Made by a program: the position numbers and the translations under genes. The notes below the pieces were generated by a model. That model was not told the DNA's origin. It was given only the letters and a program-made list of their open reading frames with translations, and did no database searches. Shown in pieces: positions 1 through 11,747 of a stretch of 64,000 nt of DNA (position 1 is its first letter; each line of letters opens with the position of its first letter). Source of the stretch: Wenzhouxiangella sp. XN24 (GTDB taxonomy: Bacteria > Pseudomonadota > Gammaproteobacteria > Steroidobacterales > XN24). The stretch lies in NCBI RefSeq assembly GCF_011064545.1, contig NZ_JAAMFG010000026.1, positions 248,001-312,000 on the forward strand. The letters run 5' to 3'.

Positions 1-2
1 GG

Positions 3-1295
3 GTCGCCCGCATGATCATGATGGGCCTCAAGTTCCTGGGCGACGTGCCGTTTCGCGAGGTCTACATACACGGCCTGCTGCGCGACGCCGAAGGCCAGAA
101 AATGTCCAAGTCGAAGGGCAACGTGCTCGACCCGCTCGATCTCATCGACGGCGTCGACATCGACACGCTGGTGACCAAGCGCACCACCGGCCTGATGCAG
201 CCGCAACTCAAGGCGCGCATCGAGCAGGCGACGCGCAAGGAATTTCCCGGGGGCATCCCCGCCTTCGGCACCGACGCGTTGCGCTTCACCTTCGCATCAT
301 TGGCCACCACGGGACGCGACGTGCGTCTCGACCTCGGCCGGATCGAGGGCTACCGGAATTTCTGCAACAAGCTCTGGAATGCCTCGCGCTTCGTGATGAT
401 GAACACCGAGGGCGAAGACTGCGGGCCCGGCGGCGAACTCGCCCTGGCGGACCGCTGGATCCGCTCGCGGCTCGGTGAGGCGACGCGCGTCGCCCTGGAG
501 TCCTTCGATGCCTACCGCCTGGACCTGGCCGCCCAGGCGATCTACGAGTTCACCTGGCACGAGTTCTGCGACTGGTACCTCGAGCTCGTGAAGCCGGCCC
601 TGCATTCCGAGCAGGCCAGCGAGGCCGAAAAACGCGGCACCCGCCGGACATTGGCCGGGACACTCGAGGCCCTGCTGCGCCTGCTGCATCCCGTGATGCC
701 GTTCATCACCGAGGCGCTGTGGCAGAAAGCAGCGCCACTGGTCGGCATCGATGGCGAAACGATCATGCGTCAACCCTACCCGGACGTCGCCGACTATCCG
801 CGCGACACCCGGGCCGAAACCGAGATGGCCTGGGTGCAGGCTTTCGTCCTGGGCGTCCGCCAGGTCCGCGGCGAGATGAACATCGCCCCGGGCAAGCCGC
901 TCAAGGTTCTGCTGCAGGATGCGGACGAGGACGAGCTGGCCTGCCTGGCGGCCAACGAGACGCTGCTGCTGCGCCTCGCGCGACTCGAATCGATCGAGGT
1001 GCTGGCGCCCGCAGCGGCGGCGCCTCCGGCCGCCACGGTGCTGCTGGGCAACACGAAGCTGCTCGTGCCGATGGCGGGCCTGATCGATGCGGAGGCGGAA
1101 CTGGCGCGCCTGGACAAGCAGCGCGACAAGCTGCGCGTCGATCTCGCCAAGACGCAGGCCAAGCTCGACAAGCCCTCCTTCGTAGACAACGCCCCCGCCG
1201 CCGTGGTCGAGAAAGAACGTCGGCGAGCGGCGGAACTCCTCGAGGGCATCGCCAATCTCGAACAGCAACTGGAGCGCGTCCGTGCCCTCGCCTGA
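3..1295 (+). CDS. valS: Valyl-tRNA synthetase, C-terminal part (5' truncated by window edge)
   Basis: Class I aminoacyl-tRNA synthetase that charges tRNA-Val in the cytosol. The reading frame is open from base 3, so only about 430 C-terminal residues are visible. The KMSKS motif ([19 protein letters not shown]) lies near the start. It is followed by the helical anticodon-binding domain (around [18 protein letters not shown] and the [14 protein letters not shown] stretch). The C-terminal coiled-coil arm typical of ValRS is rich in Lys/Glu/Leu ([33 protein letters not shown], split here only by description). The stop overlaps the start of the next gene by 14 bases, so the two are probably cotranscribed. 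Identification is secure; the N-terminal catalytic and editing domains are outside the window. Confidence 0.97.
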   Translation, partial: VARMIMMGLKFLGDVPFREVYIHGLLRDAEGQKMSKSKGNVLDPLDLIDGVDIDTLVTKRTTGLMQPQLKARIEQATRKEFPGGIPAFGTDALRFTFASLATTGRDVRLDLGRIEGYRNFCNKLWNASRFVMMNTEGEDCGPGGELALADRWIRSRLGEATRVALESFDAYRLDLAAQAIYEFTWHEFCDWYLELVKPALHSEQASEAEKRGTRRTLAGTLEALLRLLHPVMPFITEALWQKAAPLVGIDGETIMRQPYPDVADYPRDTRAETEMAWVQAFVLGVRQVRGEMNIAPGKPLKVLLQDADEDELACLAANETLLLRLARLESIEVLAPAAAAPPAATVLLGNTKLLVPMAGLIDAEAELARLDKQRDKLRVDLAKTQAKLDKPSFVDNAPAAVVEKERRRAAELLEGIANLEQQLERVRALA

Positions 1296-2238
1296 GGCGC
1301 CCGCGGTGCCGCTGCCCACGCTGGGCGAGGACCTAGCCGGGATCAATGAGTCCCTGCGGCTGCTGCAGACGGTGATCCTCGGCAAGGATCGCCAGCTGCG
1401 GCTTTGCGTGTCCTGCCTGCTGGCCGGCGGGCACCTGTTGATCGAGGATGTCCCCGGCGTCGGCAAGACGATCCTCGCCCACGGCATCGCCCATGCGCTC
1501 GGACTCAGCTACCAGCGGATCCAGTTCACCAGCGACCTGCTGCCGGCCGACGTCGTGGGCGTATCGATCTACCAGCGCGAAGGCGGCGATTTCCGTTTTC
1601 ACCCGGGGCCGGTGTTCGCCCAGCTGGTGCTCGCCGACGAAATCAATCGTGCCACGCCCAAGGCACAGAGTGCGCTGCTCGAGGCCATGGAGGAACACCA
1701 GGTCACCGTGGATGGCGTGAGCCACCGTTTGCCGGAGCCGTTTTTCGTGGTTGCGACGCAGAATCCGGAGGACCAGGTGGGCACCTTCCCGCTGCCGGAA
1801 TCCCAGCTGGATCGCTTCCTGATGCGCATCCGGCTCGGTTACCCCCAACCCGCGCTCGAGCGCAAGCTGCTGCGCGGCGAGGATCGGCGCGTATTGCTCG
1901 CCAGCCTGCCGCCGGCCGGTGAACCGGGGATGCTGCTGCGCCTGCGGGGGGAAGTCGGCAAGGTGCATGTCTCCGAGGCGCTGCTCGACTATGTCCAGGC
2001 GCTGGTGGCCTGGAGCCGGGAACGTCCGGGCTTCGGTGTCGGGTTGTCGCCCCGGGCCGCAATCGCCCTGCTGCGGAGTGCGCGCGCCTGGGCCCTGCTC
2101 GACGGGCGCAAGTCGGTCATCCCGGAAGACGTGCAGGCCGTGACGCCGGCGGTGGTCGGGCACCGGCTGCGGACCGAGGGCGACACCGGCGGTGGCGACC
2201 CCGGAGAACGCCTTGTCGCTGCGGTCGCCGTCCCCTGA
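1282..2238 (+). CDS. MoxR-family AAA+ ATPase
   Basis: A 318-residue MoxR-type AAA+ ATPase, a family of chaperone-like ATPases that often act with DUF58 (VWA-like) partners in maturing or regulating envelope or enzyme complexes. Visible motifs are Walker A (DVPGVGKT, near residue 55), Walker B ([10 protein letters not shown], near residue 115), the sensor-like segment [18 protein letters not shown], and the C-terminal lid domain. The start is GTG at 1282, inside the end of valS. No better start fits the conserved N-terminus. It is followed with overlap by a DUF58 protein and a transglutaminase-domain membrane protein, the classic MoxR-DUF58-TgpA arrangement. The substrate is unknown. Confidence 0.93.
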   Translation: MPSPEAPAVPLPTLGEDLAGINESLRLLQTVILGKDRQLRLCVSCLLAGGHLLIEDVPGVGKTILAHGIAHALGLSYQRIQFTSDLLPADVVGVSIYQREGGDFRFHPGPVFAQLVLADEINRATPKAQSALLEAMEEHQVTVDGVSHRLPEPFFVVATQNPEDQVGTFPLPESQLDRFLMRIRLGYPQPALERKLLRGEDRRVLLASLPPAGEPGMLLRLRGEVGKVHVSEALLDYVQALVAWSRERPGFGVGLSPRAAIALLRSARAWALLDGRKSVIPEDVQAVTPAVVGHRLRTEGDTGGGDPGERLVAAVAVP

Positions 2239-3226
2239 AGCCGGCGCGCCGGCCGCCAGCCGGCTGCGCTCCCGGGTGGCGCACTGGATACGACGCCGGC
2301 AGGGCCCGGATGGCGATCCCGTCGCGCTGCATCGGCGCCGGATCTATATCCTGCCGACCGCGCTGGGCGCAGGTTACGGCCTGAGCCTGTTCGGCATGCT
2401 GCTGGCCTCGATGAATTACAGCAACAGCATGGGCTTCGCGCTGACCTTCCTGCTCGCCGGGCTGGGACTCGTGGCCATGCACTGGTGTCACCAGAATCTG
2501 AGCGGCACGATCGCCCGCGGCTTCCACCTGCGCCCCGCCTTCGCCGGCCAGCCCGCCCGGCTGGAATTCACCCTCGAGAATCCCGGCCGTAGCGCCCGCC
2601 TGGACCTGCAGGCCAGCTGTGCCTCGGCCTCCAGCGCGGCACTCGACCTGGCGCCGGGCACGTCGGGCGAAGTGCATGTCGATCTGCCGACGCAGCGCCG
2701 TGGCCGCCTGGTGATCGACCGGATCCGCGTGCACACCAGCTTTCCGTTCGGACTGTTCCGCGCCTGGGCCTGGCTTCACCCGGAATGCGAAACGGTCGTC
2801 TATCCGGCCCCCGCGGAGCACGCCCCGCCGCCGCCCCGCGGCGGCACGGAGGAGTCCGGGGGACGCTGGAACGAGCACGAAGGCGAGGATGACTTCGCGG
2901 GCCTGCGCAGCTTCCGCCACGGCGACTCCCCGCGACGTGTCGCCTGGAAGGCCGCCGCCCGCGGCGACGAGTTGCCGGTCAAGCTGTTTGCCGGCAGCGC
3001 ACGCGGCAGCGTCTGGCTGGACTGGCTCAGCCTCGGCGCGATGCCGGTAGAGCCCCGGCTCACCGTTCTGTGCCGCTGGGTGCTCGACGCGCATGCCGGC
3101 GGCGGCGCCTACGGGCTGCGCCTGCCCGGAACGGAAATCCCGCCGGGCATGGGCCCCGCCCACCGGCGCCGGTGCCTTGGCGCACTGGCCCTCTATCCCG
3201 GCGGCATGGGAACAGAAGATGTCTGA
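2192..3226 (+). CDS. DUF58 domain-containing membrane protein
   Basis: A 344-residue DUF58 protein starting at GTG 2192, overlapping the upstream ATPase gene by 47 bases. After a basic cytosolic N-terminus, two hydrophobic segments (about residues 52-95, IYILPTALGAGYGLSLFGML and FALTFLLAGLGLVAMHW) form a membrane hairpin. The remainder is the soluble DUF58 region, ending in the conserved GLRSFRHGDSPRRVAWKAAA signature. In this family the protein partners with the adjacent MoxR ATPase and a transglutaminase-domain protein. No enzymatic function can be assigned. Confidence 0.9.
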   Translation: MATPENALSLRSPSPEAGAPAASRLRSRVAHWIRRRQGPDGDPVALHRRRIYILPTALGAGYGLSLFGMLLASMNYSNSMGFALTFLLAGLGLVAMHWCHQNLSGTIARGFHLRPAFAGQPARLEFTLENPGRSARLDLQASCASASSAALDLAPGTSGEVHVDLPTQRRGRLVIDRIRVHTSFPFGLFRAWAWLHPECETVVYPAPAEHAPPPPRGGTEESGGRWNEHEGEDDFAGLRSFRHGDSPRRVAWKAAARGDELPVKLFAGSARGSVWLDWLSLGAMPVEPRLTVLCRWVLDAHAGGGAYGLRLPGTEIPPGMGPAHRRRCLGALALYPGGMGTEDV

Positions 3227-5174
3227 TCCGGCCGCGCTACGTCTCGGCTGGATGCTGGCGGCCCTCGGCCTTGCGCTCGCGCCGACGGCGCCTCGCCTGG
3301 CGCCGTGGATCACCGCGACTTTTGTTATTGCGGTCCTGTGGCGGGTGGCTGTGCAGCATTTCGGCTGGCGCCTGCCGCCGGGCTGGCTGCGCCTGGCCCT
3401 GGCGTTCGGCTGCGTGCTCGGGGTGCTGTTCACCTACCGGACCTTCAACGGCCTGGAAGCCGGCGGGGCATTGCTGGTGGTGATGGCGGCGATGAAGTTG
3501 CTCGAGACACGTCACCGGCGTGATATCCAGGTGTTGTCCTTCATCGGCTTTTTCCTGGTGCTCATGCAAATGCTGCATGACCAACCGGTGTGGAGCCTCC
3601 CGTGGATCGCGGCCAGCGTGGCGGCCATCACCGTCGCCCTTTTACAGGGCGTGCGCGCCGGCGAACCGCTGCCATGGCGGACCGCCACGGGGCTCGTGCT
3701 GCGCATGTTCGCTTTTGCGGCCCCCGTGGCGCTGGTGATGTTCCTGTTGTTCCCGCGCGTGCCCGGGCCCATCTGGGCCCTGCCCGCCCGCAGCGCGGCG
3801 GGGATGACCGGGCTGTCCGACGAGATGTCGCCCGGCAACATCTCGCAACTCATCCAGTCCGACGAAGTGGCCTTCCGTGTCAGTTTCGAGGGCCCTATTC
3901 CGCCGCCCGCGGATCGCTACTGGCGCGGCCCCGTGCTGGAGCGTTTCGACGGCTGGACGTGGCGGGACTTCGACCGGCTGCCCTTGCTCGTACCGGACCT
4001 GGAACTGCGCGGTCAGAGTTATCGTTACCGCATCATCCTGGAGCCCCACGGCCGCCCGTGGCTGCTGGCGCTCGATTTCCCGGGCCGCTGGAACGATCGC
4101 GACGCCGTGCTGACCCGCGAATACCAGCTGGTGGCGCGACAGCCCGTGGACAGCGTGCGCGCACTGGACGTCGAGTCATGGCCTGCGGCGCGCCCGGCCG
4201 CGACGCTGAGCCCGATCACGCGTCACCGCTCCCTGCGGCTGCCCCCGGATCGCAACCCGCGGGCCGCCGCACTGGGACAGCAATTGCGGGCGTCGTCCGC
4301 CTCGGACCGGGAATTCGTCGATGCGATCCTGGCACGGTTCCGCAACGAACCGTTCGTCTATACCCTGCGCCCGCCCTTGTTGCGCGGCAGCGATCCGGTG
4401 GACGAGTTCCTGTTCCGCACACGGCGGGGGTTCTGTGAGCACTACGCCTCGGCATTCGCCATGCTGGCGCGCGCGGGCGGGGTCCCCGCTCGCGTGGTGA
4501 CGGGCTACCAGGGCGGCGAACTGAATCCGCTCAGCAACCGCCTGGTGGTCCGGCAGTCCGAGGCGCATGCCTGGGTGGAGGTCTGGCTCGATGCCACAGG
4601 CTGGACGCGGATCGATCCGACCGGCGCGGTCGCACCCGAAAGAATCGAACTGGACCTGGCCAACGCCCTGCCGGAGGGCGAACGCGTGCCGGGCGGCTTC
4701 CTGCGTGATTTCCGTGGCCTGGAGGGGCTGCGCCAGGGCTGGGACGCTCTCAACAGCCTGTGGACGGACTGGGTGCTCGGTTATGGTCCCGAGCGGCAGC
4801 TGGCCCTGCTGGCCCGCCTCGGCCTGCCGGGCGCGGACTGGCGCACGCTGGTGCTCGGCCTGACGGCCTTTGTCGCAGCGGTGATGATGGCGCTGACGGT
4901 GTGGCTCGCCTGGCGCAGCCGCACGTCGCGGCCGCCGGAGGCGCTGCGCCTCTATCGCGAGTTCTGCCGACGCCTGGAGAAGGCGGGACTGTCGCGAGCG
5001 CCCGAGGAAGGTCCGCAGGACTTCGCCGCGCGGGTCGCCCGGGAACGGCCGTCACTGGAGGCCGAGGCCGGACGGATCGTGAACCTGTACGTGACGCTGC
5101 GCTACGCGGCCCCGCCGGCGGACGAGGCGGTCCTGCCCGCGCTTCGCCGGGCCGTGCGGGAGTTCCGTCCCTGA
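3219..5174 (+). CDS. DUF3488 / transglutaminase-like membrane protein (TgpA type)
   Basis: A 651-residue integral membrane protein with an extracytoplasmic transglutaminase-like domain, resembling Pseudomonas TgpA. The N-terminal third has several transmembrane helices. The papain-like catalytic triad is visible: Cys in RRGFCEHYASAFAMLAR, His in SEAHAWVEVWLD and Asp in GWTRIDPTGAV. A further TM segment (VLGLTAFVAAVMMALTVWL) precedes a C-terminal DUF4129-like region. I chose ATG 3219, which overlaps the DUF58 gene by 8 bases; an upstream in-frame ATG at 3093 would read deep into that gene. It closes the MoxR-DUF58-TgpA module and faces prfC convergently across 24 bases. Confidence 0.92.
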   Translation: MSDPAALRLGWMLAALGLALAPTAPRLAPWITATFVIAVLWRVAVQHFGWRLPPGWLRLALAFGCVLGVLFTYRTFNGLEAGGALLVVMAAMKLLETRHRRDIQVLSFIGFFLVLMQMLHDQPVWSLPWIAASVAAITVALLQGVRAGEPLPWRTATGLVLRMFAFAAPVALVMFLLFPRVPGPIWALPARSAAGMTGLSDEMSPGNISQLIQSDEVAFRVSFEGPIPPPADRYWRGPVLERFDGWTWRDFDRLPLLVPDLELRGQSYRYRIILEPHGRPWLLALDFPGRWNDRDAVLTREYQLVARQPVDSVRALDVESWPAARPAATLSPITRHRSLRLPPDRNPRAAALGQQLRASSASDREFVDAILARFRNEPFVYTLRPPLLRGSDPVDEFLFRTRRGFCEHYASAFAMLARAGGVPARVVTGYQGGELNPLSNRLVVRQSEAHAWVEVWLDATGWTRIDPTGAVAPERIELDLANALPEGERVPGGFLRDFRGLEGLRQGWDALNSLWTDWVLGYGPERQLALLARLGLPGADWRTLVLGLTAFVAAVMMALTVWLAWRSRTSRPPEALRLYREFCRRLEKAGLSRAPEEGPQDFAARVARERPSLEAEAGRIVNLYVTLRYAAPPADEAVLPALRRAVREFRP

Positions 5175-5198
5175 AAGCCTCGCCACGGCAAGCGACGG

Positions 5199-6788
<1,590 letters not shown>

Positions 6789-6855
6789 GGATTGGGGGAA
6801 CGACGAGGCGTCCGGTGATGACAAGACCCGCCATTCTAGCAGGAAGGCCCGCCCG

Positions 6856-7320
6856 TCAGAGCGAGCAGGCGAGCACCAGTGCGTCTTCCCGGCCCTGGTC
6901 GGCACGATAATAGTTCTTGCGCACCCCGATGCGCCTGAAGCCCGCGCGCCGGTACAGGGCGATCGCGGTCTTGTTCGTGGGACGTACCTCGAGATACAGG
7001 ACGCCGACGCCTTCCCGGGTGGCTCGCGCCATCATGTGCTCGAGCAATCTCGTGCCGAGTCCCCGCCCCCGTGCGGGCGCTGCGAGACAGAGGTTCAGCA
7101 GGTGCGCCTCGTCGCCGCCCATCGACATGATCGCGTAGCCCAGCGTCACGCCGCGCTCCTCGATGACCTCGCAGACGTAGGGGATGCGCAGGCAGTCCAC
7201 GAAAATGCCGCGCGACCACGGATAATCGTAGGCGTTCTTCTCGATCTCCCACACGGCCGGCAGGTCGAGCTGCGTCATCGGCCGGATCCGCGGCGGCCAC
7301 GTGTCGAGCGCGGCACTCAT
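6856..7320 (-). CDS. rimI: Ribosomal protein S18-alanine N-acetyltransferase (RimI family)
   Basis: A 154-residue GNAT acetyltransferase. RimI acetylates the N-terminal alanine of ribosomal protein S18. The acetyl-CoA binding loop [15 protein letters not shown], the conserved [19 protein letters not shown] motif and the C-terminal RKNYYR segment are all RimI-like, and the length matches. It overlaps the upstream uracil-DNA glycosylase gene by 4 bases (ATGA), so the two are translationally coupled. This rimI-udg adjacency is common in proteobacteria. GNAT specificity cannot be proven from sequence, but the motif set strongly favours RimI. Confidence 0.92.
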   Translation of the reverse strand: MSAALDTWPPRIRPMTQLDLPAVWEIEKNAYDYPWSRGIFVDCLRIPYVCEVIEERGVTLGYAIMSMGGDEAHLLNLCLAAPARGRGLGTRLLEHMMARATREGVGVLYLEVRPTNKTAIALYRRAGFRRIGVRKNYYRADQGREDALVLACSL

Positions 7321-8045
7321 GCCGTCACCGCCTCTGTCGCGCCCTGACGGGCAGCGCTTGCGGCGAGCACGAGATCACGCCAGGTCTCGGCCTTGGCCTC
7401 CGGGCGCCGCAACAGGTAGGCCGGGTGCCAGGTCACGACGAGCGGAATCCCGCCCGCACCGTAGCGATGCACCTTGCCGCGCAGGCGACCCACCGGGCTG
7501 TCCGTGCCGAGGAGGCGCTGCGCGGCGACCCGACCGACCGCAAGAATGATCCGTGGTTCGAGCAGGGCGATCTGCCGATCGAGGTAGGGCGCGCAGGCCT
7601 GGGCCTCGTCCGGACGCGGGTCGCGGTTCTCCGGGGGGCGACATTTGACGACGTTGGCGATGTAGACCCCGTCCCGCGCATACCCCAGCGCGGCCAGCAT
7701 CCCGTCGAGCAATCGCCCTGCGCGGCCGACGAACGGCTCGCCGCGACGATCCTCCTCGGCCCCGGGCGCCTCGCCCACGATCAGCCAGTCGGCCTGATGG
7801 CTGCCGATCCCGAACACCGTGCGGGTGCGCCCGGCGTGCAGCGGACAGCGCAGACACCCGCTCACCGTGTCCGCAAGCGCATCCCAGTCCAGCGCAGCGA
7901 CAGGGATCTCTGCCTGCGTGCTCGCTACACGGGCTGCCTGCACGGCGTGCAAAGGCTCGGGTGCGCCGGGCAGCTGCCTGTCCGCGCGGCGCGTCCAGGT
8001 CGGAATCCCCATGGCATCGAGACAGGCGATTCGCCGGGCATCCAT
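7317..8045 (-). CDS. Type 4 (Fe-S) uracil-DNA glycosylase
   Basis: A 242-residue family 4 uracil-DNA glycosylase, which removes uracil from DNA to start base-excision repair. Motif A is GEAPGAEEDRRGEPFVGRAG (about residues 92-111) and motif B is HPAYLLRRP near the C-terminus. Four cysteines suited to a [4Fe-4S] cluster are present: CLRC, the Cys of VVKCRPP and the Cys of AQACAPYL. The N-terminal 60 residues are poorly conserved linker sequence, as is usual in long family members. The gene overlaps rimI by 4 bases and begins 1 base before the end of pssA. Confidence 0.92.
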   Translation of the reverse strand: MDARRIACLDAMGIPTWTRRADRQLPGAPEPLHAVQAARVASTQAEIPVAALDWDALADTVSGCLRCPLHAGRTRTVFGIGSHQADWLIVGEAPGAEEDRRGEPFVGRAGRLLDGMLAALGYARDGVYIANVVKCRPPENRDPRPDEAQACAPYLDRQIALLEPRIILAVGRVAAQRLLGTDSPVGRLRGKVHRYGAGGIPLVVTWHPAYLLRRPEAKAETWRDLVLAASAARQGATEAVTA

Positions 8046-8046
8046 G

Positions 8047-8865
8047 TCAGCTGCCCTCGTCGGCGCCTTCTTCGTCCGGGCGCAGCTGCTGGCGCTGCCT
8101 CCGCCTCAGCCAGCGCCAGGCCGCCACCAGCGGCGCCGAAAGCGAATAGCTGAAAAACAGCACGAACAGCACCGTGGGCGGATTGAGGCTGATGAGGATG
8201 AATACCGCGGGGATCAAAAGCACGTAGCCGAAGGGTATGCGCTCGCCGAGATTGAAATCCTTGCCGCTGTAATAGGGGAGCCGGCTGACCATCAGCCCAC
8301 CGACCGTGGCCGTTACCGCGAGCCCGGCAATCATCGCCACGACGCCCGAGGCTTCGAGCACGGTGCTGATCCAGACCAGCCCGGCCACCACGGCCGCGGC
8401 GGACGGGCTCGGGAGGCCTTCGAAATAGCGCTTGTCGGCCGCCGCGGCGCGGGAGTTGTAACGCGCGAGGCGCAATGCGGCGGCGACGGCGAAGAAGAAG
8501 GCCACCAGCCAGCCCAGCTTGCCCCACAGCCAGCCCAGTTCCTCCAGGTGCTCCACGCCCCACAGGTAGAACACCAGCGAAGGCGCGAGCCCGAAGGAGA
8601 CCATATCGGCGAGGCTGTCGTACTGTTTCCCGAAATCGCTTTCGGTGCTGGTCATCCGCGCGACACGCCCGTCGAGGCCGTCCAGCACCATGGCGATGTA
8701 GATGGCCACCGCCGCGGGAACGAAATTGCCGTCCATCGCGGCCACGACGGCCGAGAATCCGGCGAACAGCGCCCCGGTCGTGATCAGGTTGGGCAGCAGG
8801 TAGACGCCCTTGCGTTTGGCGTGGTTCTCTTCCATCTGTTCCAGCTTAGTGCTTCGGCCCATCAT
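8047..8865 (-). CDS. pssA: CDP-diacylglycerol-serine O-phosphatidyltransferase
   Basis: A membrane CDP-alcohol phosphatidyltransferase making phosphatidylserine, the precursor of phosphatidylethanolamine. The class signature DGLDGRVAR...DFGKQYDSLAD (DG-x2-AR-x8-G-x3-D-x3-D) is complete near residues 62-87. About eight hydrophobic segments follow, as in the type II PssA family. The 272-residue length is typical. The N-terminus RKGVYLLPNLITTGALFAGF is characteristic of bacterial PssA. It lies directly downstream of the IlvC homologue, the arrangement seen in many proteobacteria as ilvBHC-pssA. Confidence 0.95.
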   Translation of the reverse strand: MMGRSTKLEQMEENHAKRKGVYLLPNLITTGALFAGFSAVVAAMDGNFVPAAVAIYIAMVLDGLDGRVARMTSTESDFGKQYDSLADMVSFGLAPSLVFYLWGVEHLEELGWLWGKLGWLVAFFFAVAAALRLARYNSRAAAADKRYFEGLPSPSAAAVVAGLVWISTVLEASGVVAMIAGLAVTATVGGLMVSRLPYYSGKDFNLGERIPFGYVLLIPAVFILISLNPPTVLFVLFFSYSLSAPLVAAWRWLRRRQRQQLRPDEEGADEGS

Positions 8866-8896
8866 TTACGCACGTCATCCACCGGATTTCCACCGG

Positions 8897-9889
8897 CTAA
8901 CCCTCGTCCAGCCATGGCATCAGCGCGCGGACGCGCGCCCCCACGGCCTCCAGCGGATGGGCCTCGGCGGCCGCCTTCCAGGCCCGCAAGGTGGGCTGGC
9001 CGGACTGCATCTCGGCCTCGAGTTCCTGGGCGAAGCGGCCATCCCGGATCTCCGCGAGTATCACGCGCATCGCGTCGCGACTCGGCTGGCCGATCACCCG
9101 CGATCCCCGCGTCGCATCGCCGTAGGCCGCCGTGCTCGAAATGGAGCGGCGCATGCCGGCGAGGCCGCGACTCTGCACCAGGTCGGCAATCAGCTTCACC
9201 TCGTGCAGGCAGCAGAAATAGGCGATCTCCTCCGGGTAGCCGGCCTCGGTGAGCGTCTCGAACGCGGCGGTGATCAGTTGCCCGACCCCGCCGCAGAGCA
9301 CGGCCTGCTCGGCGAACAGGTCGGTCTCCGTCTCGGCCGCGAAACTGGTCGCGAAGACCGCGGCGCGCGCATGGCCGTTGGCCGCCGCATAGGCTCCTGC
9401 CAGCGCCTGGGCACCACCGCTGGCGTCCTGGTGCACGGCCAGCAGCGCCGGCACGCCGCGCCCCAGCTCGTACTGGCGCCGCACCTGCTCGCCGATGCCC
9501 AGCGGCGCCACCATCAGGACGTCCAGGTCCGTGCGCGGCACGAGCTTCCGGTAATGGATGTTGTAGCCGTGCGCGAACAACAACGCCGCTTCCGGCCGGA
9601 GGCACGGCGCCAGGATCTCTGCGTAGAGGCCCGGCTGGACCTCGTCGGGCACCAGCATCACCGCGACGTCCGCGCTTTCCGCCGCCGCCTCCGGCGCCAG
9701 GACGTCGAGGCCTTCACGCTCGCATTCGGCGCGACTCGCCGACCCGGGGCGCAGCCCGACGACGACGTCGACGGACGAATCGCGCAGGTTCAGCGCATGG
9801 GCGCGCCCCTGGGCACCGAAGCCGAACACCACGACGCGGCGGCTGGCGAGCGGCGCCGGATCCAGTTGCTGCGGGGTCAATGGCTCCAT
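8897..9889 (-). CDS. Ketol-acid reductoisomerase homologue lacking catalytic Lys and one Mg-ligand Glu
   Basis: A 330-residue protein collinear with class I ketol-acid reductoisomerase (IlvC), the Mg- and NADPH-dependent enzyme of valine/isoleucine synthesis. Retained features are the nucleotide loop [20 protein letters not shown]-type GLRPGSAS, the [16 protein letters not shown] motif (Asp190, Glu194), Glu230 in CLHEVKL and Ser251. Against the usual numbering, which aligns without gaps, the catalytic Lys130 (APKGPGH in the family) is Leu in [11 protein letters not shown]. The metal ligand Glu226 (AYFE) is Cys in AYFCCLHE, and AEYG is AAYG. The frame is intact, with a GAGGAG ribosome site before ATG 9889. 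It occupies the ilvC position beside pssA. Activity as KARI is doubtful; a changed reaction or a regulatory role is possible. Confidence 0.85.
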   Translation of the reverse strand: MEPLTPQQLDPAPLASRRVVVFGFGAQGRAHALNLRDSSVDVVVGLRPGSASRAECEREGLDVLAPEAAAESADVAVMLVPDEVQPGLYAEILAPCLRPEAALLFAHGYNIHYRKLVPRTDLDVLMVAPLGIGEQVRRQYELGRGVPALLAVHQDASGGAQALAGAYAAANGHARAAVFATSFAAETETDLFAEQAVLCGGVGQLITAAFETLTEAGYPEEIAYFCCLHEVKLIADLVQSRGLAGMRRSISSTAAYGDATRGSRVIGQPSRDAMRVILAEIRDGRFAQELEAEMQSGQPTLRAWKAAAEAHPLEAVGARVRALMPWLDEG

Positions 9890-10016
9890 CACGATCGCGC
9901 TCCTCGGGTGCAAACTGTACCGGTGGCCGGGCCGGCCGCTAGAATGCCACGCTGTCGCCCGGTGCATGGGCCCGCCCATGCCACATCGTGAAACCTCAAC
10001 AGAAAAGGCCCGCCAG

Positions 10017-11747
10017 ATGCGCCTGTCCGCTTATCCGCTCAACACTGTAAAGGAAGTCCCGGCCGGGGCGGAAATCATCAGCCACCAGCTGATGCTCAGG
10101 GCGGGCCTGATCCGCCAGCTGGCGTCCGGGCTCTATACCTGGCTGCCGCTCGGCGTGCGCGTCGTGCGCAAGGTCGAGGCCATCGTGCGCGAGGAAATGG
10201 ACCGGGCGGGCGCGCAGGAGCTGCTCATGCCGATGGTCCAGCCCGCCGAGCTGTGGCGGGAGTCGGGCCGCTGGGAACAGTTCGGGCCCGAATTGCTGAG
10301 ACTGAAGGATCGCCACCAGCGTGATTTCTGCCTCGGACCGACCCACGAGGAAGTGATCACCGATCTGGCGAGACGCGAGCTCAAGAGCTATCGCCAGTTG
10401 CCGATCAACTGGTACCAGATCCAGTCGAAGTTCCGCGACGAGATCCGCCCCCGCTTCGGCGTGATGCGGGCGCGCGAATTCATCATGAAAGACGCCTACT
10501 CCTTCCATCTCGACGAGGCCTGCCTCGGCCGCACCTACGCCCGCATGCACGAGGCCTATGCCCGGGTGTGCAAACGCCTCGGCCTGGAGTTCCGTGCCGT
10601 GGAAGCCGATACCGGCAGCATCGGCGGCAGCCTGTCCCACGAGTTCCATGTCCTCGCCGACTCCGGCGAAGACGCGATCGCCTTTTCCGACGCCTCCGGC
10701 TATGCGGCCAACGTCGAGGTGGCCCCGGCCCTCCCCCCGACGACCCCCCGCGGGCCCGCGACTCGTCCGCTCGAACGCGTGGCCACCCCGGGGGTGCGCA
10801 CCATCGCCGAGCTGACGAGCTTCATGGGTGTCCCGGCGGCGCAATGCCTGAAGACGCTGATCGTCCTCGGGGAGGACGAGGGCGCCGTGGCGCTCGTGAT
10901 CCGTGGCGACCACGAACTCAATGCGGTGAAGGCCGCGAAATTACCGGGCATCGCCTCCCCGCTGCGCATGGCGGGCCCTGAACTCGTGCGCGCCGCGAGC
11001 GGTTGCGAGCCGGGCTTCGTCGGCCCCGTCGGCCTGGACCTGAAGATCTACGCGGATCATGCCGCGCTGGCTGCGGCGGATTTCGTCTGCGGCGCCAACG
11101 CCGCAGATACCCACCTGGCGGGAGCCAACTGGGGCCGGGACCTGCCCGAGCCGGAGGCCGCGGACCTGCGCAACGTCCAGCCCGGCGATCCGAGCCCCGA
11201 CGGTACGGGCCGCCTCGCCATCGCCCGCGGCATCGAGGTCGGCCACATTTTCCAACTGGGCCGCAAGTACAGCGAGTCGATGGGCGCGGTGGTGCTCGAC
11301 GATGCGGGACGCGAGCAGAGCATGGCCATGGGCTGCTACGGCATCGGCATCACGCGGCTCGTGGCAGCCGCCATCGAGCAGCATTTCGACGATCGGGGCA
11401 TCGTGTGGCCCGAACCGATCGCGCCGTTCCAGGTGGCGCTGGTGCCGATGAACCCGCAGAAGAGCGCCGCGGTGCGGGCAGCGGTCGAGCCGCTTTACGA
11501 CGCACTGCTCGAGGCGGGCGTCGAGGTGCTGCTCGACGATCGCGACGTGCGCCCGGGCGTGAAGTTCGCGGACATCGAACTCCTCGGGATCCCGCACCGG
11601 GTCGTGATCGGGGATCGCGGGCTCGCCGACGGCATGCTCGAGTACCGGGCGCGACGCGCCACCGAAAACGAATCCTTGCCGATCGCGAACGCCGCCGAGG
11701 CCCTGCTGGATCGCGTGCGCGCCGGAATCGACCGCCACTCGCCATGA
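10017..11747 (+). CDS. proS: Prolyl-tRNA synthetase (bacterial type with editing domain)
   Basis: Class II synthetase charging tRNA-Pro. The 576-residue product begins [24 protein letters not shown], matching the standard ProRS N-terminus, so ATG 10017 is preferred to an upstream in-frame ATG at 9966. Motif 1 and motif 2 are visible ([44 protein letters not shown]). An internal YbaK-type editing insertion lies around residues 230-400, and the C-terminal HGTP anticodon-binding domain begins near [10 protein letters not shown] -10-like TAGAAT at 9940-9945 lies in the 127-base divergent gap shared with the IlvC homologue. Its stop overlaps the next gene (ATGA). Confidence 0.97.
   Translation: MRLSAYPLNTVKEVPAGAEIISHQLMLRAGLIRQLASGLYTWLPLGVRVVRKVEAIVREEMDRAGAQELLMPMVQPAELWRESGRWEQFGPELLRLKDRHQRDFCLGPTHEEVITDLARRELKSYRQLPINWYQIQSKFRDEIRPRFGVMRAREFIMKDAYSFHLDEACLGRTYARMHEAYARVCKRLGLEFRAVEADTGSIGGSLSHEFHVLADSGEDAIAFSDASGYAANVEVAPALPPTTPRGPATRPLERVATPGVRTIAELTSFMGVPAAQCLKTLIVLGEDEGAVALVIRGDHELNAVKAAKLPGIASPLRMAGPELVRAASGCEPGFVGPVGLDLKIYADHAALAAADFVCGANAADTHLAGANWGRDLPEPEAADLRNVQPGDPSPDGTGRLAIARGIEVGHIFQLGRKYSESMGAVVLDDAGREQSMAMGCYGIGITRLVAAAIEQHFDDRGIVWPEPIAPFQVALVPMNPQKSAAVRAAVEPLYDALLEAGVEVLLDDRDVRPGVKFADIELLGIPHRVVIGDRGLADGMLEYRARRATENESLPIANAAEALLDRVRAGIDRHSP

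Noticed and set aside
9966-10016. Upstream in-frame ATG for proS
   Set aside because: It adds 17 residues not found in Pro[15 protein letters not shown] matches the family start.
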